Assembly: GCF_001295265.1 (NCBI RefSeq)
Contig: NZ_LJOD01000002.1
Span: 310,001 to 374,000 of the forward strand
Reading direction: 5' to 3'
From: Chryseobacterium indologenes
Lineage (GTDB): Bacteria > Bacteroidota > Bacteroidia > Flavobacteriales > Weeksellaceae
DNA: 64,000 bases
Shown here piece after piece: positions 28,060 through 36,112 of the stretch. Numbering within the stretch: the stretch's first letter is position 1; every line of letters starts with the position of its first letter. The position numbers were made by a program, and so were the translations under genes. The notes beneath the pieces are model-generated. The model was not told the DNA's origin, ran no database searches, and saw nothing but the letters and a program-made list of their open reading frames with translations.

Positions 28060-29466
28060 ATGAAGGACTCTCATAAAACGGTTTCAAAAAAAATCAAGCC
28101 CAACCTTTCCCTGCCTCAGATCATCAATATGAGTATGGGGTTTCTGGGAATTCAGATGGCTTTCGGACTGCAGAATGGTAATGCAAGCCGTATTCTGGCT
28201 AACCTGGGAGCAGATGTTCATGAATTATCATGGTTTTGGCTGGTAGCTCCTATTACAGGATTGATTGTCCAGCCGATTATCGGGCACATGGGAGATAATA
28301 CCTGGAGCCCGTTAGGAAGAAGAAAACCTTACTTCTTAATCGGTGCTGTTCTTTGCGCCATAGGATTGGTGCTGCTGCCCAATGCTGCTTCTGTCACCAG
28401 TATGTTTGCAGCCAGTGCACTGTTACTGGCGGTTATATTTCTTGCGATGATGGATGCTTCCGTTAATATTGCAATGGAACCATTCCGGGCGTTGGTAGGA
28501 GATATGCTGCCAAAACATCAGGGGACAGTAGGATTTTCTGTGCAGACCATCCTGATCGGATTTGGTGCTGTTCTCGGTTCCTATCTTCCGGACTGGCTGA
28601 CTAAACTTGGAATTTCCAATGTTGCTCCGAAAGGCTTTGTGGCAGATAATGTAATTTATTCCTTTTATGTAGGGGCTGTATTGCTTCTTATCTCCATCTT
28701 ATATACCATTGTTACCACCAGAGAATATTCCCCGCAGGAATTCGCAGAATTTGAAGAAGAAGGTGCAAAAACAGAGAAAACACATTCTAAGTTCTCCGAT
28801 ATATTCAAAGATTTTGCAGCGATCCCTGCACAGATGAAAAAGCTGGGGATTGTTCAGTTTTTCTCATGGTTTGCCCTGTTTACCATGTGGGTATTTACTA
28901 CGAGTGCCCTGGCTACCCATCATTTGGGACTTTCTCCTGAAGATACCCATTCCAAAGCATTCAACGATGCCGGAGACCTTACCGGGAAACTGTTCGGAAT
29001 GTACAATCTCTGGGCGATTCCGTTTGCATTTCTATTGACACCTATTGCAAAATGGATCGGGAAAAAACAAACCCACGCTTTAGCCTTATTATGCGGAGGA
29101 TTGGGACTGATCTCGATGTATTTCATTAAAAACGTCGATCACCTGTGGATCTCCATGATCGGATTAGGATTTGCCTGGGCAAGTATCCTGGCGATGCCCT
29201 ATGCAATGCTGATTGAAGTAATTCCGCAAAAGAAAATGGGCGTTTACATGGGAATATTCAATTTCTTTATTGTGATTCCGCAGATCATCAACGGATTACT
29301 GGGAGGTCCTATTGTAAGCAGTATCTTTGGAAAACAGGCAATGGATTATGTTGTTGTGGGAGGTATCTGTATGCTTATCGGTGCTCTGGTAACCATGATC
29401 TTCGTTAAATCAGAAGACGAAACCCCAAAAGAAATACAGGAAGAAATCCAACAGGTACATTTTTAA
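28060..29466 (+). CDS. MFS sugar:proton symporter, SLC45/GPH-like (maltose uptake)
   Basis: A 468-residue inner-membrane protein with 12 expected spans. FGLQNGNASRILANLGAD and PIIGHMGDNTWSPLGRRKPY match the SLC45/sucrose-transporter style of MFS, where the second is the loop 2-3 motif. Bacteroidetes maltose loci often carry such a symporter to bring maltose or glucose into the cytoplasm. It starts 2 bases after the SnoaL-like stop, giving translational coupling, and a terminator lies about 90 bases downstream. Confidence 0.88.
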   Translation: MKDSHKTVSKKIKPNLSLPQIINMSMGFLGIQMAFGLQNGNASRILANLGADVHELSWFWLVAPITGLIVQPIIGHMGDNTWSPLGRRKPYFLIGAVLCAIGLVLLPNAASVTSMFAASALLLAVIFLAMMDASVNIAMEPFRALVGDMLPKHQGTVGFSVQTILIGFGAVLGSYLPDWLTKLGISNVAPKGFVADNVIYSFYVGAVLLLISILYTIVTTREYSPQEFAEFEEEGAKTEKTHSKFSDIFKDFAAIPAQMKKLGIVQFFSWFALFTMWVFTTSALATHHLGLSPEDTHSKAFNDAGDLTGKLFGMYNLWAIPFAFLLTPIAKWIGKKQTHALALLCGGLGLISMYFIKNVDHLWISMIGLGFAWASILAMPYAMLIEVIPQKKMGVYMGIFNFFIVIPQIINGLLGGPIVSSIFGKQAMDYVVVGGICMLIGALVTMIFVKSEDETPKEIQEEIQQVHF

Positions 29467-29554
29467 AAAGCATAGCTTACAATAAATAATAAAACTGAAA
29501 AGCAGGATTACAAAAACCGTCTATCATTTAAAAGAATACAGACTTTATTCAATA

Positions 29555-29580
29555 AAAGCGGGCTTCAGCCCGCTTTCAAT
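29555..29580 (+). terminator. Terminator of the maltodextrin operon
   Basis: AAAGCGGGC (29555-29563), TTCA loop, GCCCGCTTT (29568-29576), followed by CAATTTTAT. It lies 88 bases beyond the symporter stop. Confidence 0.7.
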
Positions 29581-29644
29581 TTTATCTCATCCCCTTAATC
29601 ACCTTTCTTAACCTACATCAACACATTTCAATACCCATATCACG

Positions 29645-29652
29645 TACATTTG
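29645..29652 (+). promoter_or_regulatory. -7 element of the pirin gene
   Basis: TACATTTG matches TAnnTTTG and sits 19 bases before the ATG at 29672. The -33 region (CATTTCAAT) is weak. Confidence 0.5.
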
Positions 29653-29671
29653 TACCATAAATAATCACAGA

Positions 29672-30400
29672 ATGAAAACAGTATATCATAAAGCAGATTC
29701 AAGAGGCCATGCCGATCATGGATGGCTGAACAGTTACCACACATTCAGTTTTGCCAACTATCAGAATAGAGACAGAATGAATTTTGGAGTATTGAGAGTA
29801 TTGAATGACGATACCGTTACACAGGGAATGGGATTCGGGACACACCCGCACAGGGATATGGAAATTATTTCAATTCCTCTGGAGGGAGATCTTGAGCATA
29901 AAGATTCAATGGGAACCACAGCGGTGATCAGAAAAGGAGAAATTCAGGTGATGAGCGCCGGAACCGGAGTAATGCACAGCGAATACAATAAAAATAAAGA
30001 TGTTCCGGTAAAATTCTTACAGATCTGGGTTTTCCCGAAAGAGCTGAACGTAGAGCCGAGATACGACCAGAAAAGCATCAAAGAAGGAGAAAAGATCAAC
30101 GGATTCCAGCAGATCTTATCACCCAATAAAAATGATGACGGAGTATGGATTCATCAGGATGCATGGTTCAATATCGCCAACTTTAAAAAAGGGAACGGCA
30201 AAAACTATATGCTGCACAAAAAAGGAAACGGAGTATATGCTTTTGTTTTGAAGGGAAGTGCCAAAGTTGGAGACCGAATTCTGAATGAAAGAGACGGACT
30301 TGGAATCTGGGACACCCAGAGTTTCAATATTGAAGCAAAGGAAGATACCGAGATCTTATTGATGGAAGTACCGATGGAGCTGCCGGCTTATTTAAAGTAA
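29672..30400 (+). CDS. Pirin-family bicupin protein (YhhW/quercetinase-like)
   Basis: A 242-residue two-cupin protein. The N-terminal cupin has the metal-binding set in MGFGTHPHRDMEIISIPLEG (His-x-His) and later VMSAGTGVMHSEYN (Glu/His). This form of pirin is linked to quercetin 2,3-dioxygenase activity in E. coli YhhW. The real substrate is unknown. It is a single gene behind its own promoter, upstream of an FMN reductase gene, which could place both in a redox-stress group. Confidence 0.9.
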   Translation: MKTVYHKADSRGHADHGWLNSYHTFSFANYQNRDRMNFGVLRVLNDDTVTQGMGFGTHPHRDMEIISIPLEGDLEHKDSMGTTAVIRKGEIQVMSAGTGVMHSEYNKNKDVPVKFLQIWVFPKELNVEPRYDQKSIKEGEKINGFQQILSPNKNDDGVWIHQDAWFNIANFKKGNGKNYMLHKKGNGVYAFVLKGSAKVGDRILNERDGLGIWDTQSFNIEAKEDTEILLMEVPMELPAYLK

Positions 30401-30413
30401 TTCAATAATTACT

Positions 30414-30451
30414 GATCTTTTCCTGAGCAAAATCTGTTCAGGAAAAAGATC
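30414..30451 (+). terminator. Hairpin after the pirin gene, possible terminator
   Basis: GATCTTTTCCTGA (30414-30426) pairs with TCAGGAAAAAGATC (30438-30451) with one bulged A. There is no T run after it, so termination may be weak or Rho-assisted. Confidence 0.45.
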
Positions 30452-30519
30452 GTTACGGATAAAAAACTTCGCGATATTTGCGATACAAAATAATACATAC
30501 CTTAAAAATATAGACAATA

Positions 30520-31071
30520 ATGAAAGTTTTAGCAATAGCAGGAAGCAATTCAGAAGTTTCCATGAACAGACAGCTGGTGGCTTATGCAGCATCCATGTTT
30601 GAAAATGCAGAAGTAGAAGTAATAGACCTTAATCTTTTTGAAATGCCGATTTATAAGCACGAAAGAGAATTGGCAGGTGGTGTACCTCAGGAAGCTCACG
30701 ATTTTGCATCAAAAATTGACGGTGCTAATCTGCTTTTGGTTGCATTACCGGAGCACAACGGAACATACTCTACAGCATTCAAAAACGTATTCGACTGGGT
30801 ATCGAGAATCAAAGACAGAACCGTATGGAATGAAGTACCTATGTTATTAATGTCAACTTCCCCGGGCGGAAGAGGCGGAGCCGGAGTTTTAGAAGCAGCA
30901 ACGAAGCGTTTCCCTTTCCACGGAGGAAATATTGTAGAAACTTTTTCACTTCCTTTCTTCAATGATAATTTCGATAAGACAGAACAGAAAATTTCTAACG
31001 AAGAGAAAAACACCGAATTAAAGGAGAAAATCAGAAAGATGGCAGCCATTGAAACCATCCTTGAAAAATAG
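30520..31071 (+). CDS. NADPH-dependent FMN reductase family protein
   Basis: A 183-residue flavodoxin-fold protein. AIAGSNSEVSMNRQL is the phosphate-binding loop for FMN, and LPEHNGTYSTAFKNVFDWVSR is the conserved quinone/azoreductase-like segment (PEHNG replaces the common PEYNG). MSTSPGGRGGAGVLE completes the FMN site. It reduces FMN, quinones or chromate in homologues. The next transcription unit begins within 3 bases of its stop. Confidence 0.9.
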   Translation: MKVLAIAGSNSEVSMNRQLVAYAASMFENAEVEVIDLNLFEMPIYKHERELAGGVPQEAHDFASKIDGANLLLVALPEHNGTYSTAFKNVFDWVSRIKDRTVWNEVPMLLMSTSPGGRGGAGVLEAATKRFPFHGGNIVETFSLPFFNDNFDKTEQKISNEEKNTELKEKIRKMAAIETILEK

Positions 31072-31073
31072 AA

Positions 31074-31104
31074 TTTGAAAATTCATTTAAAATTACTATT
31101 TTTG
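31074..31104 (+). promoter_or_regulatory. Promoter of a short transcript before purM
   Basis: TTTG (31074-31077), exactly 19 bases, TATTTTTG (31097-31104): an ideal Bacteroidetes promoter, starting right after the reductase stop codon. A purine-rich GAAAAGAG follows just before the ATG at 31119. Confidence 0.75.
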
Positions 31105-31118
31105 CAAAAAGAAAAGAG

Positions 31119-31193
31119 ATGAAAATTCAGACCACTTTTAAAGAATGTTTTTCAAAGAAAGGAAAAACTGTGGGCTCTGAAATTCTGAGATAA
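31119..31193 (+). CDS. 24-codon small ORF or small RNA between promoter and terminator
   Basis: ATG (31119) to TAA (31191-31193) encodes a basic peptide, MKIQTTFKECFSKKGKTVGS plus EILR. The frame sits between a perfect promoter and a strong terminator, giving a transcript of about 120 bases. No family is recognised. It could be a real microprotein, a leader peptide, or an untranslated small RNA in which the ORF is incidental. The transcription unit is well supported; coding is less so. Confidence 0.45.
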   Translation: MKIQTTFKECFSKKGKTVGSEILR

Positions 31194-31200
31194 AATAACG

Positions 31201-31236
31201 GCCGATAATCTACCAAGATTGTCGGCTTTTTTATTT
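31201..31236 (+). terminator. Terminator of the short transcript
   Basis: GCCGATAATC (31201-31210), 6-base loop, GATTGTCGGC (31217-31226) with one G-U pair, followed by TTTTTTATTTT. Confidence 0.85.
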
Positions 31237-31289
31237 TCTGAATCTGAATTAAAAAGTAATTGAAATATTAAAAGATAAGAACATTCAGG

Positions 31290-31350
31290 ACATCAGATGA
31301 AAGGCAATTAACCATCTGAAAATCTGGAATCCGATATCTAAAAATCTAAG
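31290..31350 (+). repeat. ATCAGA/TCTGA-word intergenic repeat before purM
   Basis: TCAGATG (31293-31299) pairs with CATCTGA (31313-31319), followed by further ATCTGGA and ATATCTA words up to the purM start. The same vocabulary recurs at 10205-10304 and 32349-32423. Confidence 0.5.
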
Positions 31351-31355
31351 CAGAC

Positions 31356-32348
31356 ATGAGCAACACTTACAAATCAGCAGGAGTAGACAAAGAAGAAGGG
31401 TACAAAACAGTTGATAAGATCAAAAAAGCAGTAGGAGAGACCCACAATTCCAATGTACTGAACCATCTGGGAAGCTTTGGAGCTTTCTATGAGATAGGAG
31501 GATACAAAAACCCGGTACTGGTTTCAGGAACAGACGGTGTAGGAACAAAACTTAAAGTAGCTTTGGATACCAAAAAGTATGACTCTATCGGAGTTGACTG
31601 TTTTGCCATGTGTGCCAATGATATTCTGTGCCACGGTGCAAAACCATTGTTCTTCTTAGATTATCTGGCCTGCGGTAAACTGGATTCCGAAATCGCAGCA
31701 GAGATCGTTCTTGGAATGGTAAACGCATGTAAAGATAACAACTGTGCATTAATTGGTGGGGAAACTGCTGAAATGCCAGGAATGTACCAGCCCGGAGATT
31801 ACGATGTTGCCGGATTTTGTGTTGGAATTGTAGAAAAAGATGAGATTATTGACGGCTCCAAAATCAAAGCAGGAAATAAAATCATTGCCCTTCCAAGCTC
31901 AGGATTCCACTCCAACGGATTCTCACTGGTAAGAAAAGTATTCCCGGATTTTGAAGAAGAATTTGAAGGGAAACCGTTATATGAAACCCTTTTAGTCCCT
32001 ACAAGACTTTACTTTAAAGACATCCACAAAGTAATTGAAGAAGTAAAAGTAAGCGGAATTGCTCACATTACAGGAGGCGGACTTTACGAAAACGTTCCGA
32101 GAATTATTCCTGAAGGATTATGTGCTTCCATTGATGCTTCAAAAATCAAAGTTCCAGGTGTAATGCTTGAACTGGAAAAAAGAGGCGGAGTAGCCCGTGA
32201 AGAAATGTTCGGCACTTTCAATATGGGAGTAGGAATGGTCATCGTAGTAGATGCTGAACATGCTGAAAAAGTATTACACCTTTTAGATGATGCCTACGAA
32301 ATCGGAGAGATCACAGAAGGTGCAGAGAAAATTGATTTGAAATTTTAA
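31356..32348 (+). CDS. purM: Phosphoribosylformylglycinamidine cyclo-ligase (AIR synthetase)
   Basis: Closes the imidazole ring (FGAM + ATP to AIR), step 5 of purine synthesis, in the cytosol. The 330-residue protein shows the PurM fold: VSGTDGVGTKLKVA, the DCFAMCANDILCHGAKPLFFLDYL segment, ALIGGETAEMPGMY and the GIAHITGGGLYENVPRI motif near the C-terminal domain. It heads purM-purN-purH-purD-guaA, all on the plus strand. Confidence 0.97.
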   Translation: MSNTYKSAGVDKEEGYKTVDKIKKAVGETHNSNVLNHLGSFGAFYEIGGYKNPVLVSGTDGVGTKLKVALDTKKYDSIGVDCFAMCANDILCHGAKPLFFLDYLACGKLDSEIAAEIVLGMVNACKDNNCALIGGETAEMPGMYQPGDYDVAGFCVGIVEKDEIIDGSKIKAGNKIIALPSSGFHSNGFSLVRKVFPDFEEEFEGKPLYETLLVPTRLYFKDIHKVIEEVKVSGIAHITGGGLYENVPRIIPEGLCASIDASKIKVPGVMLELEKRGGVAREEMFGTFNMGVGMVIVVDAEHAEKVLHLLDDAYEIGEITEGAEKIDLKF

Positions 32349-32423
32349 ATGACATCAGATTTCAGATCTTGGACATCAGACTCTACGTCTGTAATCTTCA
32401 ATCTGACATCTAACATCTGAATA
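32349..32423 (+). repeat. ATCAGA/TCTGA-word hairpin between purM and purN
   Basis: The whole gap is built of ACATCAGA, TTCAGAT and ATCTGACATC words. CAGAC, 5 bases, GTCTG forms the apex near the centre, and the flanking words extend the pairing to arms of about 24 bases with several mismatches. It fills the gap from the purM stop to the purN start. Confidence 0.6.
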
Positions 32424-32990
32424 ATGAAAAACATCGTTGTACTTGTTTCCGGCTCAGGAACCAATCTTCAGAGAATCATTGATACCATTGAAGCAGGGGA
32501 AATTGAAAATGCAAAAGTATCTTTGGTTGTTGCAGACAGAGAATGTTACGGACTGGAAAGAGCAAAGAACCATACAATAGAAACTCTATTGATTCCAAGA
32601 GGAAAGAACTTCAGCAGTGAACTGGCCAAAGTGATCCCGGCAGATACAGACCTGATTGTTTTAGCAGGATTTTTATCCATTCTGAAATCTGAATTCTGTG
32701 AAAACTGGAAGGGAAAAATTATCAATATCCATCCGGCATTGCTTCCGAAATTCGGAGGAAAGGGCATGTGGGGAATGAATGTTCATAATGCCGTTATTGA
32801 AGCAGGAGAAAAGGAAAGCGGGGCTACCGTTCATTTTGTTACCTCAGGAATTGATGAAGGAGAAGCTATTCTTCAGAAATCATTTGAAATAACAGCAGAG
32901 GATACTCCTGAAACATTAGCAGAGAAAGTTCACCAGATAGAATATGAAATATTTCCTTTAGCCATCAATAAGGTACTGGGAAACAAATAA
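32424..32990 (+). CDS. purN: Phosphoribosylglycinamide formyltransferase (GART, folate-dependent)
   Basis: Transfers formyl from 10-formyl-THF to GAR, step 3 of purine synthesis. The 188-residue protein has VSGSGTNLQRIID at the N-terminus (phosphate binding), the catalytic NIHPALLPKFGGKGMWG with Asn and His, and SGATVHFVTSGIDEG with the catalytic Asp. Length is normal. It sits between purM and purH. Confidence 0.97.
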   Translation: MKNIVVLVSGSGTNLQRIIDTIEAGEIENAKVSLVVADRECYGLERAKNHTIETLLIPRGKNFSSELAKVIPADTDLIVLAGFLSILKSEFCENWKGKIINIHPALLPKFGGKGMWGMNVHNAVIEAGEKESGATVHFVTSGIDEGEAILQKSFEITAEDTPETLAEKVHQIEYEIFPLAINKVLGNK

Positions 32991-33060
32991 TGTAACAATC
33001 TGATAATGTACCAATCATTTATTGTTACATTGTTAAACTGATACACTGCTACATTAGCAA
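32990..33060 (+). repeat. TGTAACAAT-word hairpin between purN and purH
   Basis: ATGTAACAAT (32990-32999, overlapping the last base of the purN stop) is the exact reverse complement of ATTGTTACAT (33021-33030). Related words (AATGTACCAAT, TGTTAAACTGATACA, CTGCTACATTA) fill the rest. The vocabulary differs from that of the other repeats in this cluster. Confidence 0.6.
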
Positions 33061-33081
33061 AAATCTAAGTAAAATAAAAAT

Positions 33082-33200
33082 AAGTCCGGAGGTGAAAGAA
33101 CCGGCTACAGTTTGAAATAGCTGTAAAAAGTAAAAATTGAAAGTCCCGGAAGGGCGGTTTAAAACAGACATAGGGCAGAATCCTATGAAAAAATCGAAAG
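33082..33200 (+). promoter_or_regulatory. Candidate structured mRNA leader of purH
   Basis: The last 120 bases before purH are GC-richer than the other gaps and can form three local hairpins: CCGG (33086-33089) with CCGG (33101-33104) around a GGTGAAAG-containing loop; TACAG (33106-33110) with CTGTA (33121-33125); and CATAGG (33169-33174) with CCTATG (33182-33187). The word AGTCCGGAGG is echoed by AGTCCCGGAAGG at 33142-33153. I could not match it to ZTP, THF, cobalamin or PRPP riboswitches. A cis-regulatory RNA is an inference only. Confidence 0.4.
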
Positions 33201-33204
33201 TAAA

Positions 33205-34722
33205 ATGAGTAAAAAGAGAGTTTTAATCAGTGTCTCAGACAAAAGCGGATTAATTGAATTTGCACAGTTTTTGGAAAACCAAAATTATGAATTGATCTCC
33301 ACAGGAGGAACATTCAAGCATTTGAAAGACGCTGGTTTAAATCCCATTCAGATTGATGAGGTAACCAATTTCCCTGAAATGCTGGACGGAAGAGTGAAAA
33401 CACTTCACCCGAAAGTTCACGGAGGGCTTTTAGCAGTCCGCGCCAACGAAGAGCACATGAAAACAGTTCAGGAACACGGAATTGGCCTGATTGACATGGT
33501 GATCGTAAACCTTTACCCCTTCTTCGAAAACGTGAACAAAGACATTTCTTTACACGAGAAAGTAGAGTTTATCGACATCGGCGGCCCGTCAATGCTTCGT
33601 TCTGCTGCTAAGAATTTTGATTCTGTTACCGTAATTACAGACGTAGAAGATTATGCTGCAGTTAAACTGGAAATGGAACAGAACGGAGACACCTACATTG
33701 AAACCCGTAAAAAGCTGGCAGGAAAAGTATTCAACCTTACCTCTGCTTATGATGCCGCTATTTCAAGAATGCTTTTAGAAGAAGACTATCCGGCTTACCT
33801 GAATGCTTCCTACAAAAAAGTGGCAGACCTTAGATACGGTGAAAACCCTCATCAGACAGCAGCTTACTACGTTTCTACTTTCGAGAACGGTGCTATGAAG
33901 GATTTCGAGCAGCTGGGCGGAAAAGAGCTTTCCTTCAACAACCTTCGGGACATGGATCTTTGCTGGAAAGTAGTGAATGAATTCAAAGAAGAAATGGCAT
34001 GTTGTGCTGTAAAACACTCAACCCCTTGCGGAGTAGCGATTGGAACTTCAGCACTGGAAACTTATCAGAAAACTTTCGAATGTGATCCGGTTTCCATCTT
34101 TGGCGGAATTGTTGCCATGAACTATACCATTGATGCTGCTACAGCTGAAGAATTAAACAAAACCTTCCTTGAGATTGTAATGGCTCCTGATTTTAATGAA
34201 GAAGCACTTGAAATTTTAAGAAAAAAGAAAAACCTTAGAATCATCAAGATCGTAAACCCTGTTTCCGACAAGCAGACCTGGGTAAAAGTGGATGGAGGAA
34301 TTCTGGTTCAGGATAACGACACTCATTTCTCTGACGATATCAAAGTTGTTACGGAGGTACAACCAACAGAAGAACAGAAAAAAGCGTTACTTTTCTCCCA
34401 GAGAGTAGTAAAATATGTAAAGTCAAATGCGATTGTGGTTTCCAACGGAATTCAGGCTTTCGGAATCGGAGGCGGACAGGTAAACAGAATCTGGGCTACA
34501 CAGCAGGCCATTGAAAGGGCAAAAGAGAAATTCTCCGGAGATCTTGTTCTGGCTTCTGATGCGTTTTTCCCTTTCCGTGACGTGGTAGATTTCTGCGCTC
34601 AGGAGGGTATCAAAGCAATCATTCAGCCGGGTGGAAGTGTAAAAGATCAGGATAGTGTAGAAGCTGCAAATGAGCACGGTATTCCAATGATGTTTACCGG
34701 AGTCAGACACTTTTTCCACTAA
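33205..34722 (+). CDS. purH: Bifunctional AICAR transformylase / IMP cyclohydrolase
   Basis: Performs the last two steps to IMP. The 505-residue protein has an N-terminal MGS-like IMP cyclohydrolase domain ([33 protein letters not shown]; about residues 1-190) and a C-terminal AICAR formyltransferase domain with [14 protein letters not shown] and [13 protein letters not shown], which carries the catalytic Lys-His pair. It ends with the typical [11 protein letters not shown]. It is preceded by a possible structured leader and followed by an independent promoter for purD. Confidence 0.97.
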   Translation: MSKKRVLISVSDKSGLIEFAQFLENQNYELISTGGTFKHLKDAGLNPIQIDEVTNFPEMLDGRVKTLHPKVHGGLLAVRANEEHMKTVQEHGIGLIDMVIVNLYPFFENVNKDISLHEKVEFIDIGGPSMLRSAAKNFDSVTVITDVEDYAAVKLEMEQNGDTYIETRKKLAGKVFNLTSAYDAAISRMLLEEDYPAYLNASYKKVADLRYGENPHQTAAYYVSTFENGAMKDFEQLGGKELSFNNLRDMDLCWKVVNEFKEEMACCAVKHSTPCGVAIGTSALETYQKTFECDPVSIFGGIVAMNYTIDAATAEELNKTFLEIVMAPDFNEEALEILRKKKNLRIIKIVNPVSDKQTWVKVDGGILVQDNDTHFSDDIKVVTEVQPTEEQKKALLFSQRVVKYVKSNAIVVSNGIQAFGIGGGQVNRIWATQQAIERAKEKFSGDLVLASDAFFPFRDVVDFCAQEGIKAIIQPGGSVKDQDSVEAANEHGIPMMFTGVRHFFH

Positions 34723-34736
34723 TTAAAATAGAATTA

Positions 34737-34783
34737 AAATACAATCAGGGATTGTATTTATAGCATTCAAAATTATATATTTG
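34737..34783 (+). promoter_or_regulatory. purD promoter with overlapping inverted repeat
   Basis: The -7 box TATATTTG is at 34776-34783 and a TTG at 34752-34754, 21 bases apart. A perfect 10-bp inverted repeat, AAATACAATC / GATTGTATTT with a 3-base spacer (34737-34759), covers the -33 element. It could be an operator, or a weak terminator for purH. Confidence 0.5.
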
Positions 34784-34811
34784 TACAATAAGACTAGATA
34801 ATAAATAAAGT

Positions 34812-36050
34812 ATGAGAATATTAATCATAGGTGAAGGCGGTAGAGAATCTGCTCTAGCAGCAAAGCTTCAGAATGACCCGAGAATTTCTAAAATGTTTTT
34901 TGCCAACGGGAATGCTACTACCGATGTAATAGGGAAAAATGTTCATTTATCAGAAATCAAAGAACTTAGAGATTTCGCGATCAAAGAAAAGGTAGATCTT
35001 ACGATTGTAGGTCCGGAAGCCCCTCTTGTAGCCGGTTTGAAGGACGAATTTAAAAAGCACGATCTGAAAGTTTTCGGCCCGACGCAAAAAGTGGCGAGTC
35101 TGGAAGGTAGTAAAGCTTTCTCTAAGAAATTTATGCAGACCTATGATATCAAAACAGCCAAAGCTGTCGTATTTGATTCATACAACGATGCTAAAGAATA
35201 CGTTCAGAAACAGCAGTTTCCTTTAGTAATCAAGGCCAGCGGTCTTGCAGGAGGAAAAGGAGTAGTGATCTGTGATACGCTGGAAGAAGCAGAAGCAACG
35301 ATCCACGATTTCATGATCAGAAGAATCTATGGTGATGCAGGAATCCGTTTGGTTATTGAAGAATATCTGCAGGGTTTTGAAGCTTCCATCATTGCATTCT
35401 CAAACGGTGAAAAGCTTTTCCCTTGTATCGCGGCAAAAGATTATAAAAAAGCCGGAAACGGAGATACAGGCCCAAATACAGGAGGTATGGGATCAGTAGC
35501 GCCAAGCCCGGAATTTACACAGGAACATTATGCTGATTTCGAAAAAAATATTTTAGAACCTACCATTAAAGGTCTTAAAGGAGAAGGATTCAGCTTCAAA
35601 GGAATCATTTTCTTCGGATTAATGGTTACCAAAAACGGAACTTACCTTCTTGAATATAACATGAGATTCGGAGATCCTGAAACTCAGGTGCTGATGGCTC
35701 TTATGGAAAACAATCTTTTAGATGTAATCCAGGATTGTATGGAAGGAAAAGACATTGAACTTAAATTCAAAGACGAAAAAGCAGTATGTCTGGTAATGTG
35801 TTCAGGAGGATATCCAAGAAACATTGAAACCGGTTTTGAAATCTCCGGTGAAGATAAAGTGAAGCACAGCAAACTTTTATATGCAGGAGCCATCAGAAAA
35901 GGAGACAAAGTAGTTTCAAACGGAGGAAGAGTACTGAATATTGTAGCTACAGGAGCTACTTACGATGAAGCCCGCAAAAAAGTGTACGAAGACGCAGCTC
36001 ATGTACACTTCGACTATGGTTTCTTCAGAGAAGACATCGGAAAGTTTTAA
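34812..36050 (+). CDS. purD: Phosphoribosylamine-glycine ligase (GAR synthetase)
   Basis: ATP-grasp enzyme for step 2 of purine synthesis. The 412-residue protein begins RILIIGEGGRESALAAKL and carries FVIKASGLAGGKGV-like VIKASGLAGGKGVVICD in the ATP-binding region, NTGGMGSVAPSP, and the metal-binding EYNMRFGDPETQVLM. It has its own promoter and terminator. Full length for the family. Confidence 0.97.
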   Translation: MRILIIGEGGRESALAAKLQNDPRISKMFFANGNATTDVIGKNVHLSEIKELRDFAIKEKVDLTIVGPEAPLVAGLKDEFKKHDLKVFGPTQKVASLEGSKAFSKKFMQTYDIKTAKAVVFDSYNDAKEYVQKQQFPLVIKASGLAGGKGVVICDTLEEAEATIHDFMIRRIYGDAGIRLVIEEYLQGFEASIIAFSNGEKLFPCIAAKDYKKAGNGDTGPNTGGMGSVAPSPEFTQEHYADFEKNILEPTIKGLKGEGFSFKGIIFFGLMVTKNGTYLLEYNMRFGDPETQVLMALMENNLLDVIQDCMEGKDIELKFKDEKAVCLVMCSGGYPRNIETGFEISGEDKVKHSKLLYAGAIRKGDKVVSNGGRVLNIVATGATYDEARKKVYEDAAHVHFDYGFFREDIGKF

Positions 36051-36061
36051 TAAAAATCACG

Positions 36062-36096
36062 AAAAAAGATTTGGATCACCTCCAAGTCTTTTTTTG
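36062..36096 (+). terminator. Terminator of purD
   Basis: AAAAAAGATTTGGA (36062-36075) pairs with TCCAAGTCTTTTTTT (36081-36095), one G-U pair, ending in seven T. It starts 11 bases after the purD stop. Confidence 0.85.
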
Positions 36097-36112
36097 TAAA
36101 ACAGTTAAATAA

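Noticed and set aside
33082..33200. Cobalamin or ZTP riboswitch upstream of purH
   Set aside because: CCGG-GGTGAAAG-CCGG and AGCTGTAA loosely recall the cobalamin core, but the GGGAA segment and the CCGCC/AGGAGACC elements are missing; the ZTP GACUGGCG and CCGCCUGGGC boxes are absent too.
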